A stretch of 64,000 bases of DNA from Nemorincola caseinilytica (GTDB lineage: Bacteria; Bacteroidota; Bacteroidia; Chitinophagales; Chitinophagaceae): contig NZ_BAABFA010000009.1 in NCBI RefSeq assembly GCF_039540515.1, forward strand, positions 62,001 through 126,000, written 5' to 3'. The notes under the pieces are model-generated. The model searched no databases and had not been told where the DNA came from. It saw nothing but the letters and a program-made list of their open reading frames with translations. This document shows positions 1-9,500 of the stretch, one piece after another (the stretch's first letter is position 1; every line of letters begins with the position of its first letter). The translations under genes and the position numbers were made by a program.

Positions 1-702
1 AGCAGGGTGTACCCCATATCGTACCTGGAGGATATAAAATATACCGAGAACACTACCCGCTTCGACCTGCCTGATGGCCAGGTGATACCGGGCGTGAGCA
101 GCAAGGGTATAGCCGAGAACTTTCCGCTGGACAAGGCGCGGTCGGTATACGGCTCTACAAAACTGGCATCAGAATTGCTGATAGAGGAGTTCAGGGAATT
201 CTTCGACGTGAACTATGTGATAAACCGCTGTGGGGTGATAGCCGGTCCGCACCAGATGGGCAAAGTGGACCAGGGTGTGATGACCCTGTGGGTGGCCCGC
301 CACTACTGGGGCCGCGATGTGGCCTACTTTGGCTATGGCGGCACGGGCAAGCAAGTACGCGACGCCCTGCACATCTTCGACCTCTTCGACCTTGTGGACC
401 ACGAGATACACAACTTCGACCAGGTGAACGGCAAGACAATGAACGCGGGCGGCGGCCTGGCATCGAGCGTATCGCTGCAGGAACTGACGGCCATATGTGC
501 CGAGGTGACCGGCAATAAGGTAGGCGCCTCATCGGTGATGGAGAACCGCAAGGGCGATATACCCCTGTACATAACCGACAATACGCGCATAACAGAGGTG
601 ACCGGCTGGACCCCCAAACGCAACGTAAGGGACATAGTGACAGACACCTTTAACTGGATACACAAGAACGAACAACAACTAAAACCTATATTAAACGCAT
701 AA
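1..702 (+). CDS. NAD-dependent nucleotide-sugar epimerase, CDP-paratose 2-epimerase-like (5' truncated)
   Basis: The reading frame is open to the left edge, so the Rossmann N-terminus lies outside the window; a GTG at 7 is internal. What remains is the C-terminal two thirds of an extended short-chain dehydrogenase/reductase. The catalytic motif YGSTK is intact, followed by the substrate-domain stretch GKQVRDALHIFDL and a conserved NAGGG segment typical of CDP-paratose/tyvelose epimerase relatives. Such enzymes use bound NAD to epimerise a sugar nucleotide in the cytoplasm, usually for lipopolysaccharide or capsule deoxysugars. The stop is 3 nt before the next gene, a paralogue, so the two are surely co-transcribed. 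The exact sugar cannot be read from sequence. Confidence 0.85.
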   Translation, partial: SRVYPISYLEDIKYTENTTRFDLPDGQVIPGVSSKGIAENFPLDKARSVYGSTKLASELLIEEFREFFDVNYVINRCGVIAGPHQMGKVDQGVMTLWVARHYWGRDVAYFGYGGTGKQVRDALHIFDLFDLVDHEIHNFDQVNGKTMNAGGGLASSVSLQELTAICAEVTGNKVGASSVMENRKGDIPLYITDNTRITEVTGWTPKRNVRDIVTDTFNWIHKNEQQLKPILNA

Positions 703-705
703 GAG

Positions 706-1770
706 ATGAATATTGCTATCGTCAGCGGCTCTAACGGGCTCATAGGCAGCGAAAGCGTCAGCTTTCTTTCTGATAAGATGGACCTTGTCATAGGTATAGA
801 CAACGACCAGAGGGCCTATTTCTTCGGCCCGTCGGCATCTACAAAGTGGAACAAGGAAGTGCTGGAAAGCAAGTACAGCAACTACAAGGCCCACAACGTG
901 GACATACGCGACTATGCAAGCCTGGAGACCATCTTCAAGCAGTATGGCAATGACATAAAGATAGTGGTGCATACGGCCGCGCAGCCCAGCCACGACTGGG
1001 CGGCAAAGGAGCCTATCACCGACTTCACCATCAATGCGAACGGTACGCTGAACTTCCTGGAACTGACACGCCTGCACTGCCCCAAGGCGGTATTCATATT
1101 CACCAGCACCAACAAGGTATATGGCGATACGCCCAACTTCCTGCCGCTGGTAGAGCTGGAAAAGAGGTGGGAAATAGACGAAAGCCATCCCTACTTCAAA
1201 GAAGGTATAGATGAGGCGATGAGCATAGACAACTCGAAGCACTCGGTATTCGGTGCATCGAAGGTGGCAGCCGATGTGATGGTACAGGAGTATGGCAAGT
1301 ATTTCGACATGAACACGGCGGTGTTCCGCGGCGGCTGCCTCACAGGCCCACAGCACTCAGGCGCGCAACTGCACGGCTTCCTGTCTTACCTGATGAAGTG
1401 CGCTATAACCGGCGATCACTACACCATATTCGGCTACAAAGGCAAGCAGGTACGCGACAACATACACGCCTGGGACCTCGTGAACATGTTCTGGCACTTC
1501 TACCAGAACCCACAGCCCGGCGGGCAGGTATATAACGCAGGCGGTGGCCGCTTCAGCAACTGCTCTATGCTGGAAGCTATAGAGATATGCGAGAAGATAA
1601 CCGGCAATAAGATGAACTACAGCTATACCGATGGCAACCGTTCGGGCGACCATATCTGGTACATATCCGACCTTACGAAGTTCCGCCAGCACTACCCCAC
1701 ATGGGAGTACAAATATTCGCTGGATGTGACCATGGAGCAGATATTCGAGAACATGAAAGCAAGGGTATAA
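706..1770 (+). CDS. NAD-dependent nucleotide-sugar epimerase, CDP-paratose 2-epimerase-like
   Basis: 354 residues, a full-length extended SDR. The NAD-binding glycine motif GSNGLIG is at residues 8-14 and TSTNKVYG follows near residue 130. The place of the YxxxK catalytic pair reads FGASK (Phe182, Lys186), so the general-base tyrosine appears to be phenylalanine, unlike the upstream paralogue (YGSTK). The substrate part carries GKQVRDNIHAWDL and NAGGG, as in the CDP-paratose 2-epimerase group. It starts 3 nt after the upstream epimerase gene and is followed by a family 2 glycosyltransferase, suggesting a deoxysugar or glycolipid pathway. The two paralogues could act on successive substrates or as a heteromer; this is inference. 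Confidence 0.85.
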   Translation: MNIAIVSGSNGLIGSESVSFLSDKMDLVIGIDNDQRAYFFGPSASTKWNKEVLESKYSNYKAHNVDIRDYASLETIFKQYGNDIKIVVHTAAQPSHDWAAKEPITDFTINANGTLNFLELTRLHCPKAVFIFTSTNKVYGDTPNFLPLVELEKRWEIDESHPYFKEGIDEAMSIDNSKHSVFGASKVAADVMVQEYGKYFDMNTAVFRGGCLTGPQHSGAQLHGFLSYLMKCAITGDHYTIFGYKGKQVRDNIHAWDLVNMFWHFYQNPQPGGQVYNAGGGRFSNCSMLEAIEICEKITGNKMNYSYTDGNRSGDHIWYISDLTKFRQHYPTWEYKYSLDVTMEQIFENMKARV

Positions 1771-1833
1771 GTTCCAAAGTTCAGATCCCAAATTCCAAAT
1801 AGTAAATTTCAAATTCAAATTCTATCATCAGGC
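1771..1833 (+). repeat. degenerate AAATTC-rich simple repeat between epimerase and glycosyltransferase genes
   Basis: The 63-nt spacer consists largely of imperfect repeats of AAATTC or AAATTCCA (for example 1790-1825). It has no TAnnTTTG box or hairpin, so the glycosyltransferase gene is probably read from the upstream promoter. Confidence 0.5.
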
Positions 1834-2574
1834 ATGAAGCTAAGTGTTGTGATACCGGCCTATAACGAGGCGCTGAATCTGCCCGATACGCTGAATGCGT
1901 TCCATACAGAGCTGCGTGCCCATAATATAGACCACGAGCTGCTGGTGATAAACGACAACTCGAAGGATAATACCATAGAGGTGATAACCGAGCTGCAGAA
2001 GACCATTCCTACACTGCGCACCATCTTTAATACCCCGCCGCACAATGGCTTTGGGTATGCGATACGCAAGGGACTGGAGAATTTCAGCGGCGACTGTGTG
2101 GCCATCGTCATGGCCGATATGAGCGATAGCCCGGCAGATCTGGTGAAGTTCTACAACACATGGATGGAGAAGAAAGTGGACTGTGTATTTGGCGACAGGT
2201 GGAGCAAGGGTGGCAGGGTGATAGACTACCCCAAGAACAAGCTGTACCTGAACCGCTTTGTGAACCGCATGATCAGTATCGTCTTCCGCCTGCGGTACAG
2301 GGATACCACCAATGCCTTCAAGCTCTACAGCCGCCAGTGCATGGAAGGGCTGAAGCCTTTTATGTCGCCCCACTTCAATCTGACGGTAGAGCTGCCGCTG
2401 AAGGCCATAGTACGCGGCTACTCATTTGCAGTAGTGCCCAACTCGTGGCAGAACCGCAAGCATGGCACATCTAACCTGAAGATAAGGGAGATGGGCAGCC
2501 GCTACTTCTTTATAGTACTGTACTGCCTCATAGAGAAGTTCTTCAGCCGTGGCGATTTCAAAAAGAAATGGTAA
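1834..2574 (+). CDS. Family 2 glycosyltransferase, dolichyl-phosphate mannosyltransferase-like
   Basis: 246 residues with a GT-A fold start (SVVIPAYNEALNLPDTL, residues 4-20), the NDNSKDNT loop near residue 40 that contacts the nucleotide, and MADMSDSP at 93-100 in the place of the metal-binding DxD-type motif. The C-terminal signature NRKHGTSNLKI is typical of the DPM1-like polyprenyl-phosphate sugar transferase group. No GtrA-like membrane domain follows; the protein stops soon after a hydrophobic patch. It probably moves a sugar from a nucleotide donor to a lipid carrier or glycan at the inner membrane, using the product of the two epimerases upstream. A strong terminator follows. The sugar and the acceptor are unknown. 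Confidence 0.87.
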   Translation: MKLSVVIPAYNEALNLPDTLNAFHTELRAHNIDHELLVINDNSKDNTIEVITELQKTIPTLRTIFNTPPHNGFGYAIRKGLENFSGDCVAIVMADMSDSPADLVKFYNTWMEKKVDCVFGDRWSKGGRVIDYPKNKLYLNRFVNRMISIVFRLRYRDTTNAFKLYSRQCMEGLKPFMSPHFNLTVELPLKAIVRGYSFAVVPNSWQNRKHGTSNLKIREMGSRYFFIVLYCLIEKFFSRGDFKKKW

Positions 2575-2593
2575 CTGATACCGAAAATACATT

Positions 2594-2627
2594 GCAGGGC
2601 AGCCCGGAACGGCTGCCCTGCTTTTTT
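2594..2627 (+). terminator. Rho-independent terminator of the epimerase-glycosyltransferase operon
   Basis: A perfect 11-bp stem (GCAGGGCAGCC at 2594-2604 with GGCTGCCCTGC at 2611-2621), a 6-nt loop and six T residues at 2622-2627. Confidence 0.93.
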
Positions 2628-2687
2628 ACCTCCTTTAATGTTTTCTTAATTTTTGGTGAAGCGGAAACATGCATGTAATTGTGATAG

Positions 2688-2695
2688 TATATTTG
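2688..2695 (+). promoter_or_regulatory. -7 promoter box TATATTTG for the lipoprotein gene
   Basis: Exact match to the Bacteroidota consensus TAnnTTTG, 31 nt before the start codon at 2727. No clear -33 TTG box is seen at the usual distance. Confidence 0.7.
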
Positions 2696-2726
2696 AATAG
2701 CTTATCCCTAAAAACTACCTGAACAC

Positions 2727-3200
2727 ATGAAAAACACATTACTCACCACCATCGCCATTGCCTGCTGTATGGCAGCATCATGTACCCGGGAGGTACCCTG
2801 CGATACGCCTCCGCTAAATGGGTTCACCTTTATCAGCAGCGCGGGCGAGATAACCGATACGGGCGCCTATGTAGAGCGTTTCCTGCAGGGAACGAGGTTC
2901 AAGGAAGGCCCGTTGGGCTACCGGCGAGACCCACTGAAAGGCGATGCCCACCGCAAACACTTCATAGCCGATGCATCGGTGCCCACGCAGGACTGGCGCA
3001 TAACGCTGCTGCCATCAGGCAGGCAGTACCTGATAGAGGACATAAGAGTGAACCAGCGCAAAACCACCATACAGAAAAGCCTCTTTACCCCGGCCGATGA
3101 CGATGTACGCTGCCTGAACACCTATTACTACACACGCGACTCGAACATCACAGTGGCCACCGGCGATATACAGGATGGCGGGCTGGAAATAGCGTATTGA
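2727..3200 (+). CDS. Putative lipoprotein of unknown function
   Basis: 157 residues. The N-terminus MKNTLLTTIAIACCMAASC is a lipoprotein signal peptide with a lipobox ending MAASC (cysteine 19), so the mature protein should be lipidated at the envelope. The rest is polar and probably beta-rich, with an extra cysteine pair (Cys25, and one near residue 130) that could form a disulfide. I recognise no family. It has its own promoter box (2688) after the upstream terminator and lies 74 nt before the metal-linked operon, on the same strand. The compact size and lipobox make it a credible gene; its function is open. Confidence 0.75.
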   Translation: MKNTLLTTIAIACCMAASCTREVPCDTPPLNGFTFISSAGEITDTGAYVERFLQGTRFKEGPLGYRRDPLKGDAHRKHFIADASVPTQDWRITLLPSGRQYLIEDIRVNQRKTTIQKSLFTPADDDVRCLNTYYYTRDSNITVATGDIQDGGLEIAY

Positions 3201-3261
3201 GCTACATGATGTTATAAGATATTTTTATAGTGGTGTGACAGAGTGAGATCGCATTATATGT

Positions 3262-3269
3262 TATATTTG
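3262..3269 (+). promoter_or_regulatory. -7 promoter box TATATTTG, leaderless arrangement before the metal operon
   Basis: Exact TAnnTTTG ending only 5 nt before the GTG at 3275. Transcription would begin at or next to the start codon, so the mRNA is predicted to be leaderless. Confidence 0.65.
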
Positions 3270-3274
3270 CTATC

Positions 3275-3613
3275 GTGAGAGTGTTGAGCTTTATCCTGGC
3301 CTTAATGGTACTTATGCTGTCGGTGCAGCAACCTGTGTGCGCAATGAGCGCATCGGCAGGCGAATGCTGCAGCGTGGACGGCTGTGCCACCGGGCAGAAA
3401 GAGGATGCAGGCGACCATCACGATAAGGAGTGCAGCAGCATCTGCAATCCGTTCCAGTCTTGCGGGTGCTGCGCCTTCAGCGTAGTGGTGCCACAGCAGA
3501 TATCCTTTATTCCTACTGTACATACAGAGATGCCCCGTATGCAATGGGGCACATTCATAGCCGGCATAGCCGAAGAGCCTGTCTCGGGCTTCTGGCAACC
3601 TCCCCGGGCCTGA
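3275..3613 (+). CDS. Exported Cys/His-rich protein, DUF6660-like, metal-linked
   Basis: 112 residues beginning with GTG. Residues 1-24 form a signal peptide (MRVLSFILALMVLMLS, then a PVCAM end). The mature part has eight cysteines (ECC, GC, EC, IC, SCGCC) and an HH pair in a charged loop, with the run CNPFQSCGCC in the middle. This layout resembles the small DUF6660-type proteins found upstream of TonB receptors in Bacteroidota. The next genes are an HMA-like periplasmic protein and a TonB receptor, so a role in copper, zinc or another soft-metal process in the periplasm is likely; that is inference from context. An ATG at 3305 would remove part of the signal peptide, so GTG 3275, just after the promoter box, is preferred. 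Confidence 0.72.
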   Translation: MRVLSFILALMVLMLSVQQPVCAMSASAGECCSVDGCATGQKEDAGDHHDKECSSICNPFQSCGCCAFSVVVPQQISFIPTVHTEMPRMQWGTFIAGIAEEPVSGFWQPPRA

Positions 3614-3628
3614 TCGTTTCCTTTTTAA

Positions 3629-3660
3629 GCCCCTCCCGGCCTCCCCCAAAGGGGATGTGA
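3629..3660 (+). repeat. dispersed hairpin repeat, copy A
   Basis: A pyrimidine-rich arm, then CCCC-AAA-GGGG and a GATGTG end, 15 nt after the upstream stop codon. It shares order and orientation with the copies at 35775, 41488, 49400 and 61888. Confidence 0.7.
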
Positions 3661-3714
3661 CGTGTAGAGATGGGCGCTACAACTATTTTACTGATCAGGT
3701 AATTCATTAAAACA

Positions 3715-4071
3715 ATGAAAAAGACATTTGCTTTTATAGCAGCGATGGCTGCATTATTGCTATTTGCCCCTGCCACCTATGCACAGGCCGATAGCGTAAA
3801 GACCGCAGTGATAAAGGTGACCAACCTGCACTGCAACAATGATATGCCCACCATAAAGAAGCGCCTGCTGAACAATGATGGGATAGACGAGGTGACATAT
3901 AGCGGTATAAACGGAGAGACCTCGGTCTTTACCATAGTATACCATACCTCTGTGACCAGCCAGGAGCAGATAGAGAAAGCTATAGAGACCACACCCGGCT
4001 GCGATGACAAGAACAGTACGCCATATAGGGTGAGGAAGGAGAACGGCCGTAAAAAGAAAGCCCATGAGTAG
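3715..4071 (+). CDS. Periplasmic heavy-metal-associated (HMA-like) protein
   Basis: 118 residues. Residues 1-24 are a cleavable signal peptide (ending ATYAQA). Residues 30-95 fit the ferredoxin-like HMA fold: VIKVTNLHCNNDMPTIKK matches the start of the domain, but the usual CxxC is reduced to one cysteine (HCNND). A second cysteine comes late (PGCDD), and the C-terminus is strongly basic. It probably binds or hands over a metal ion in the periplasm. The gene overlaps the following TonB receptor by 8 nt (ATG 4064, stop 4069-4071), showing tight coupling. It follows the Cys/His-rich protein gene after a 101-nt gap holding a dispersed repeat. Confidence 0.8.
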   Translation: MKKTFAFIAAMAALLLFAPATYAQADSVKTAVIKVTNLHCNNDMPTIKKRLLNNDGIDEVTYSGINGETSVFTIVYHTSVTSQEQIEKAIETTPGCDDKNSTPYRVRKENGRKKKAHE

Positions 4072-6301
4072 GATGACCATTGTGCTGCTGCTGCTGGCAC
4101 ATATGTGCGGCGCGCAGACGATAAAGGGCAAACTATTCGGCGAGGGGGTGCAGGGCAAGGAGATATTGCCCGGCGGCATGGTGCGCTGGCTGGGCACTGA
4201 TGTGGCCACCTTTGCCAATGAGAACGGGGTCTTTGAACTGCCTGTAAGCAGCATAAAGGACCGGAGGCTGATAGCATCGAACATGGGCTTTGTGACCGAT
4301 ACTATAGCCGTGGGCGATAGGACGTATGTGAGCATCACCCTGCGCCGCGATGCTAAGGACCTCGGCACGGTCACCATTACCGATCGCAGTGGCGCGCGCC
4401 TGTCTACCACCAGCGTAGGGCAGACCGAGATAATAAACCAGCGCGAACTGAGCAAGGCCGCCTGCTGTGACCTGGCGGGTTGCTTCGGTACGCAGGCATC
4501 GGTGCAGCCGCAGACCACCAACATTGTCACCAATGCGCAGGAGCTACGCATACTGGGGCTATCCGGCGTGTACAACCAGGTGCTGTTCGATGGACTGCCT
4601 ATGGTATATGGGCTGAATTATACCTATGGTATCAGCACCTATCCGGGTACGCTGGTCAATAGTATAATGGTATCGAAGGGTACCACATCGGTACTGCAGG
4701 GGTACGAGAGCATAAGCGGCCAGATAAACATGGAGAGCCGCCAGCCCGATAAGACCGAACGCCTGCTGCTGAACGGCTACATGAACAGCTTTGGCGAGAA
4801 ACATGCCAATGCCAACCTGGCCACTGCCGTAGGCAGGAACAAGAAGTGGCATACCATGCTGTCGCTGCATACGGTGCAGCCTGCGGGCAAGGTAGATGGC
4901 AATAATGACGGCTTCCTGGACCTGCCGCTGCTGACCCGCTACATGGCGCTGAACAAGTGGCGCTATGGCAATGAGCGGGAAAAGGGCCTGTCGCTGCAGG
5001 GCATGGTGCGCGTAGTGAGCGAGCGGCGTATAGGCGGGCAGACGGGCTATGCCCCTGCTGAGAACGAAGGCAGCACCAGTATATATGGCCAATGCGTACA
5101 CTATACACAGCCCGAGGCCTATGTAAAGGCAGGCTACCGTCTTTCTGACGACCATGCGGTATCGCTGGCGGCATCGGGTTTTGCGCAGCAGCAGCGGTCG
5201 TGGTTCGGTACTACAAGCTACCATGCCCGGCAGCAGAGCGGCTACCTGAACCTGCAGCACGAATGGCTGTGGCGCGAAAAACACCTGCTGAAATATGGCG
5301 CCAGCTACCGCTACCAGGAGCTGAACGAGCAGATCGCTTTCTCCGATACCTTTCTGCACAGGACCTATGCCGGCCGCTATGATACCCGCCTGCGGGTACC
5401 GGGCCTATTTGCTGAGAATACCTTTCACTGGAAGGATGAAAAGTATACCCTGATAACCGGGCTGCGGCTGGACCATCACCAGCAGTGGGGCGCATACCTT
5501 ACACCCCGCAGTATGCTGAAGTATGTGATAAACGACCACCATACCCTGCGGGCATCGGCAGGTACGGGCTGGCGGCAGGTGAACCTCTTCGCAGAGCAGG
5601 TGAACCTGCTGGCAAGCTCGCGCGATGTGGTATTTGCCGAGGCATTAAAGCCTGAGCAGGCCATGAACTGGGGCGTGAGCCACAACTACCGGTTCGAGGC
5701 AGGAGATATGACAGGTGCGGTGACGGGCGACTTTTACAGCACACGCTTCAGCAACCAGTTCTTCCCCGACTATGACAGCGACCCTACCAGGGCCATCATC
5801 CGCAATTTTACGGGTGTGTCTCGGTCCAATGCGCTGCAGGTAGATGCCTCACTCACGTTCTTCAAACAGCTGGAGGTGCGTGCGGCCTATAACTACCTGT
5901 ATGTATACCGCATAGAGAACGGAGGGAAGAACATGCTGCCCTTCAACCCGCGCAACAGGGCCATGGCGGCGGTATCTTATACCACGCGCAACAAGCACTG
6001 GCAGGCCGATGCCAATATGCACTGGTTCGACCGCATGCGGCTGCCCGACACCCGCAACAACCCTGTGGAGTACCGCAGACCACTGTATTCGGTACCCTAT
6101 GCCAGCTACAATGTGCAGCTTACCTATAAGTGGCGCACGCTGGACGTATATGCCGGCTGCGAGAACCTGCTGAACTACCGCCAGCCCGACCCCATTATCA
6201 GCGCCACCAACCCCTTCGGCCCCTACTTCGACCTCTCCTCGGTATGGGGCCCTACTAGGGGCCGGGAGCTGTATGTGGGCGTGCGATATGCGATAAAGTG
6301 A
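4064..6301 (+). CDS. TonB-dependent outer-membrane receptor, metal-linked type
   Basis: 745 residues: short signal peptide (to about residue 18), a carboxypeptidase-regulatory-like domain at about 19-105 with the FANENGVFELPV turn, a plug domain (about 125-240) and a 22-strand-type barrel to the end. The plug begins with KAACCDLAGCFGT, a cysteine-containing stretch seen in receptors near heavy-metal genes in Bacteroidota, followed by LRILGLSGVYNQVLFDGLP. The C-terminal strand ends in aromatic/basic residues (YVGVRYAIK). Its job is energy-driven uptake across the outer membrane of a chelated metal or siderophore-like ligand. The gene overlaps the HMA-like gene by 8 nt and ends in a terminator. 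The ligand is not known. Confidence 0.9.
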   Translation: MSRMTIVLLLLAHMCGAQTIKGKLFGEGVQGKEILPGGMVRWLGTDVATFANENGVFELPVSSIKDRRLIASNMGFVTDTIAVGDRTYVSITLRRDAKDLGTVTITDRSGARLSTTSVGQTEIINQRELSKAACCDLAGCFGTQASVQPQTTNIVTNAQELRILGLSGVYNQVLFDGLPMVYGLNYTYGISTYPGTLVNSIMVSKGTTSVLQGYESISGQINMESRQPDKTERLLLNGYMNSFGEKHANANLATAVGRNKKWHTMLSLHTVQPAGKVDGNNDGFLDLPLLTRYMALNKWRYGNEREKGLSLQGMVRVVSERRIGGQTGYAPAENEGSTSIYGQCVHYTQPEAYVKAGYRLSDDHAVSLAASGFAQQQRSWFGTTSYHARQQSGYLNLQHEWLWREKHLLKYGASYRYQELNEQIAFSDTFLHRTYAGRYDTRLRVPGLFAENTFHWKDEKYTLITGLRLDHHQQWGAYLTPRSMLKYVINDHHTLRASAGTGWRQVNLFAEQVNLLASSRDVVFAEALKPEQAMNWGVSHNYRFEAGDMTGAVTGDFYSTRFSNQFFPDYDSDPTRAIIRNFTGVSRSNALQVDASLTFFKQLEVRAAYNYLYVYRIENGGKNMLPFNPRNRAMAAVSYTTRNKHWQADANMHWFDRMRLPDTRNNPVEYRRPLYSVPYASYNVQLTYKWRTLDVYAGCENLLNYRQPDPIISATNPFGPYFDLSSVWGPTRGRELYVGVRYAIK

Positions 6302-6316
6302 TCATTCAAGCGGTCA

Positions 6317-6363
6317 AAGAGTGCCGGCAAGAGGGTATCTTATCTTCTTTTGCCGGCACTTTT
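6317..6363 (+). terminator. terminator of the metal-linked operon
   Basis: An 11-bp stem, AGTGCCGGCAA (6320-6330) with TTGCCGGCACT (6350-6360), 19-nt loop, then a short T run extended by A-T pairs at the base. Confidence 0.75.
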
Positions 6364-6471
6364 CATATCTACATTTGAATAAAACATATAAATAATTAGC
6401 GCGTTCGCCATATCTCCAAATCATATATCCATCCACTCGCTCATCAATCCACAACTTTCCCACATTATCAT

Positions 6472-6479
6472 TACTTTTG
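6472..6479 (+). promoter_or_regulatory. -7 promoter box TACTTTTG for smc
   Basis: Exact TAnnTTTG, 24 nt before the GTG at 6504. It sits at the end of an AT-rich 200-nt gap. Confidence 0.65.
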
Positions 6480-6503
6480 TTTCCCTCATAAAAAATTTGT
6501 GTA

Positions 6504-9500
6504 GTGAAGCTAAAGTCGCTGGAAATAAAAGGGTTCAAATCGTTCGCCGACAAGACCCATGTGATACTGGACAATCCCATTACGGGCATTGTAGGGCCTA
6601 ATGGCTGTGGCAAATCGAACATTGTTGATGCCATACGATGGGTGATAGGCGAGCATAAGATAAAGGCCCTGCGATCGGACAACCTGGAGGACCTGATCTT
6701 CAACGGATCGCGCACGCGCAATGCATCGGGCATGGCCGAGGTGTCGCTCACGTTCGAGAACACGCGCAACCTGCTGCCTACCGAGTTCACTACCGTTACC
6801 ATCACCCGCAAATTCTATAAGAACGGCGAGAGCGAATACCGCCTGAACGATGTGACCTGCCGCCTGAAGGACATTCACAACCTCTTCCTCGATACCGGCG
6901 TCAGCAACGACTCCTATGCCATCATAGAACTGGGCATGGTCGATGACATCATCAAAGACAAGGACGGCAGCCGCCGCCGCATGCTGGAGCAAGCAGCGGG
7001 TATATCCATCTACAAGACACGCAAGAAAGAGGCAAAGCAAAAGCTGGAGGCCACCGAGCAGGATATATCGCGCATAGAGGACCTGCTTTTCGAGATAAGC
7101 AACAACCTGCGCACGCTGGAAAGCCAGGCCAAGAAAGCCGAGCGCTACTTCCAGGTAAAGGGAGAATATAAGGAGGTGAGCATAGAGCTGGCAAAGGCCA
7201 GCCTGGAGCACTTCAACGAGCAATACCGCACGCTGAACGAGCAGAACGATGCCGAGACCGACCGCCGTACACAACTAGAGGCTATAGTGGCCACAGAAGA
7301 GGCATCGGTAGAGCAGCAGAAGGTGAGGATGATAGAGCGGGAGCAGGAACTGAACGGACTGCAAAAACAGTTCAACGAACTGGTGAACAGGCTGCGCCAG
7401 CTGGAAAGCGATAAGAAACTGGCCGCACAGCGGCTGGAACACCTGGAAGAGCGCAGCAGGAACCTGAACGAGTTCCTGGCGGGAGCAGGCGGGCAGACGA
7501 AGCAACTGGAAGATTCGATAACATTCTCCGACAAGCAGATAGCCGAAGAGGCCACTGCACTGGATAAGATAAAGACCGAGCTGGAGACCCTGCGCGCCAC
7601 CGTGGACGAGAAGCGCAAAGCATACGATGCCGGCAAGCAGGCGCTGGAGCAGATGCGCAATGAGTACCAGCAGCGCCAGCGTGGCCAGTTCGAGGCCGAG
7701 AAGAAAGTAGCTATAGCCGATACATCGGTGATGAACCTGCAACGCAGCATGCAGCAGGTGCAGGCCGAGATGGCACAGCGTGCATCGCAGATAGCACAGC
7801 TGGGCACAGAGAAGACCGATGCCGAAGACAAACTGGCAGGCAAGCAGGACGAGCTGCAGGAGCTGATAGACCGCCACGAAGAGGTGAAGGCCAGGATACT
7901 GGCCAGCCAGGAGCAGATAGAAGGGCTGCGCGCCAAACTGGTGGAAGAGAACCGCAAGCTGGACAGCCGCCGCAACGAGCACGACCTGCTGAAGAGCCTG
8001 GTGGACAGCCTGGAGGGTTATCCTGACAGTATCAAATTCCTAAAGAAGAACAAGGAGTGGGACAACAGTGCGCCACTGCTGAGCGATGTGTTCGTGGTAA
8101 AGAACGAATACCGCACCGCGCTGGAGAACGTGCTGGACAACTACCTGAACTACTATATAGTGGCCAACCCGCAGGAGGCCGCCAAGGCGGTATCGCTGCT
8201 GGACAGCAATAAAAAGGGCAAAGCCAATTTCTTCATACTGGACCACCTGGGGGCATATGAGCCTGCAACATCAGAAGCACCGGCAGGGGCCATACCCGCG
8301 CTGGATGTGGTGACGGTGGACGAGCAATATGCGGGCCTTGCCAAAAGACTGCTGGGCCATGTGTATGTGACCGAAGACGGTACCGATATAGCAGGCGCAG
8401 CATTGCAGAACGGAACGGTGCTGGTAGCCCGGTCGGGCAAGATGGTACGCGGCAAGTATACGCTGGGCGGCGGATCGGTGGGCCTCTTCGAGGGCAACAA
8501 GATAGGCCGCGCCAAGAACCTGGAGCGACTGGCAAAGGAGATACAGGAACTGACGGCCACTACCGCAGCGCTGAAACAGCAGATATCGGACACACAGACA
8601 CTGATAGCAGGCTTCAATACAGAACTGAACGACAAGGCCATAGAGCAGGGCCGCCGCGATGTGAACACCCTGCAGAACCATATAGTGAACCTGGGCCACA
8701 GGATAGAGAACTTCGAACACCTGAACCAGAACGGCGACAAGCGCCTGGCCGAGATACAGGATCAGCTGGATGCTACACACGAAAGCATACAGGATACGCG
8801 CGATGCGCTGGAAGCAATAACGAGCGAGCTGCACGGGCTGCAAGAGAAGATACAGGGCGCAGAAGAGGAGTTCCGCAAGGTAGAGCAGGCATTCAACGAT
8901 GCCACCCGCCAGTACAACGACCAGAACCTGGCCGTAGCGCGCCAGCAGAGCAAGCTGGACAACCTGAAGCAGGAACTGCAGTTCCGTACCAACCAACTGG
9001 CCGACCTGAACCGCCAGGTGACCACCAATACCGAGCAACTGCAGCAGGTAAGCGCACAACTGGAAGAGACAGGCAAAACCCTGCACAGCGGCGATAATGA
9101 GCTGTATGAGCTACTGAGCCGTAAGGAGACCGAAGAGAAGGAGCTGAACGAAAAGGACCGCGCCTACTACGAGATGCGCAATACCATAAGCGCCCAGGAA
9201 AGCAACCTGAACCAGAAACGCCGCGAGAAAGACCATGCCGAGACCCTGCTGAACAGCATAAAGGACAAGCTGAGCAGCATGAAGCTGCAGGTGGCAGGCA
9301 TGAGCGAAAGGCTGGCCATAGAGTTCAAGGTGCAGCTGGACGATATACTGGACCAGCCGCGTACCGGTGAGCTGAGCATAGAAGAGCTGACGGCCGATGC
9401 CGAGAAGATGAAGAAACGGCTGGAGAACATGGGCGAGGTGAACCCTACTGCCATAGAGGCCTTCGGCGAAATGAAGGTGCGCCACGACTTCATAGTAGAG

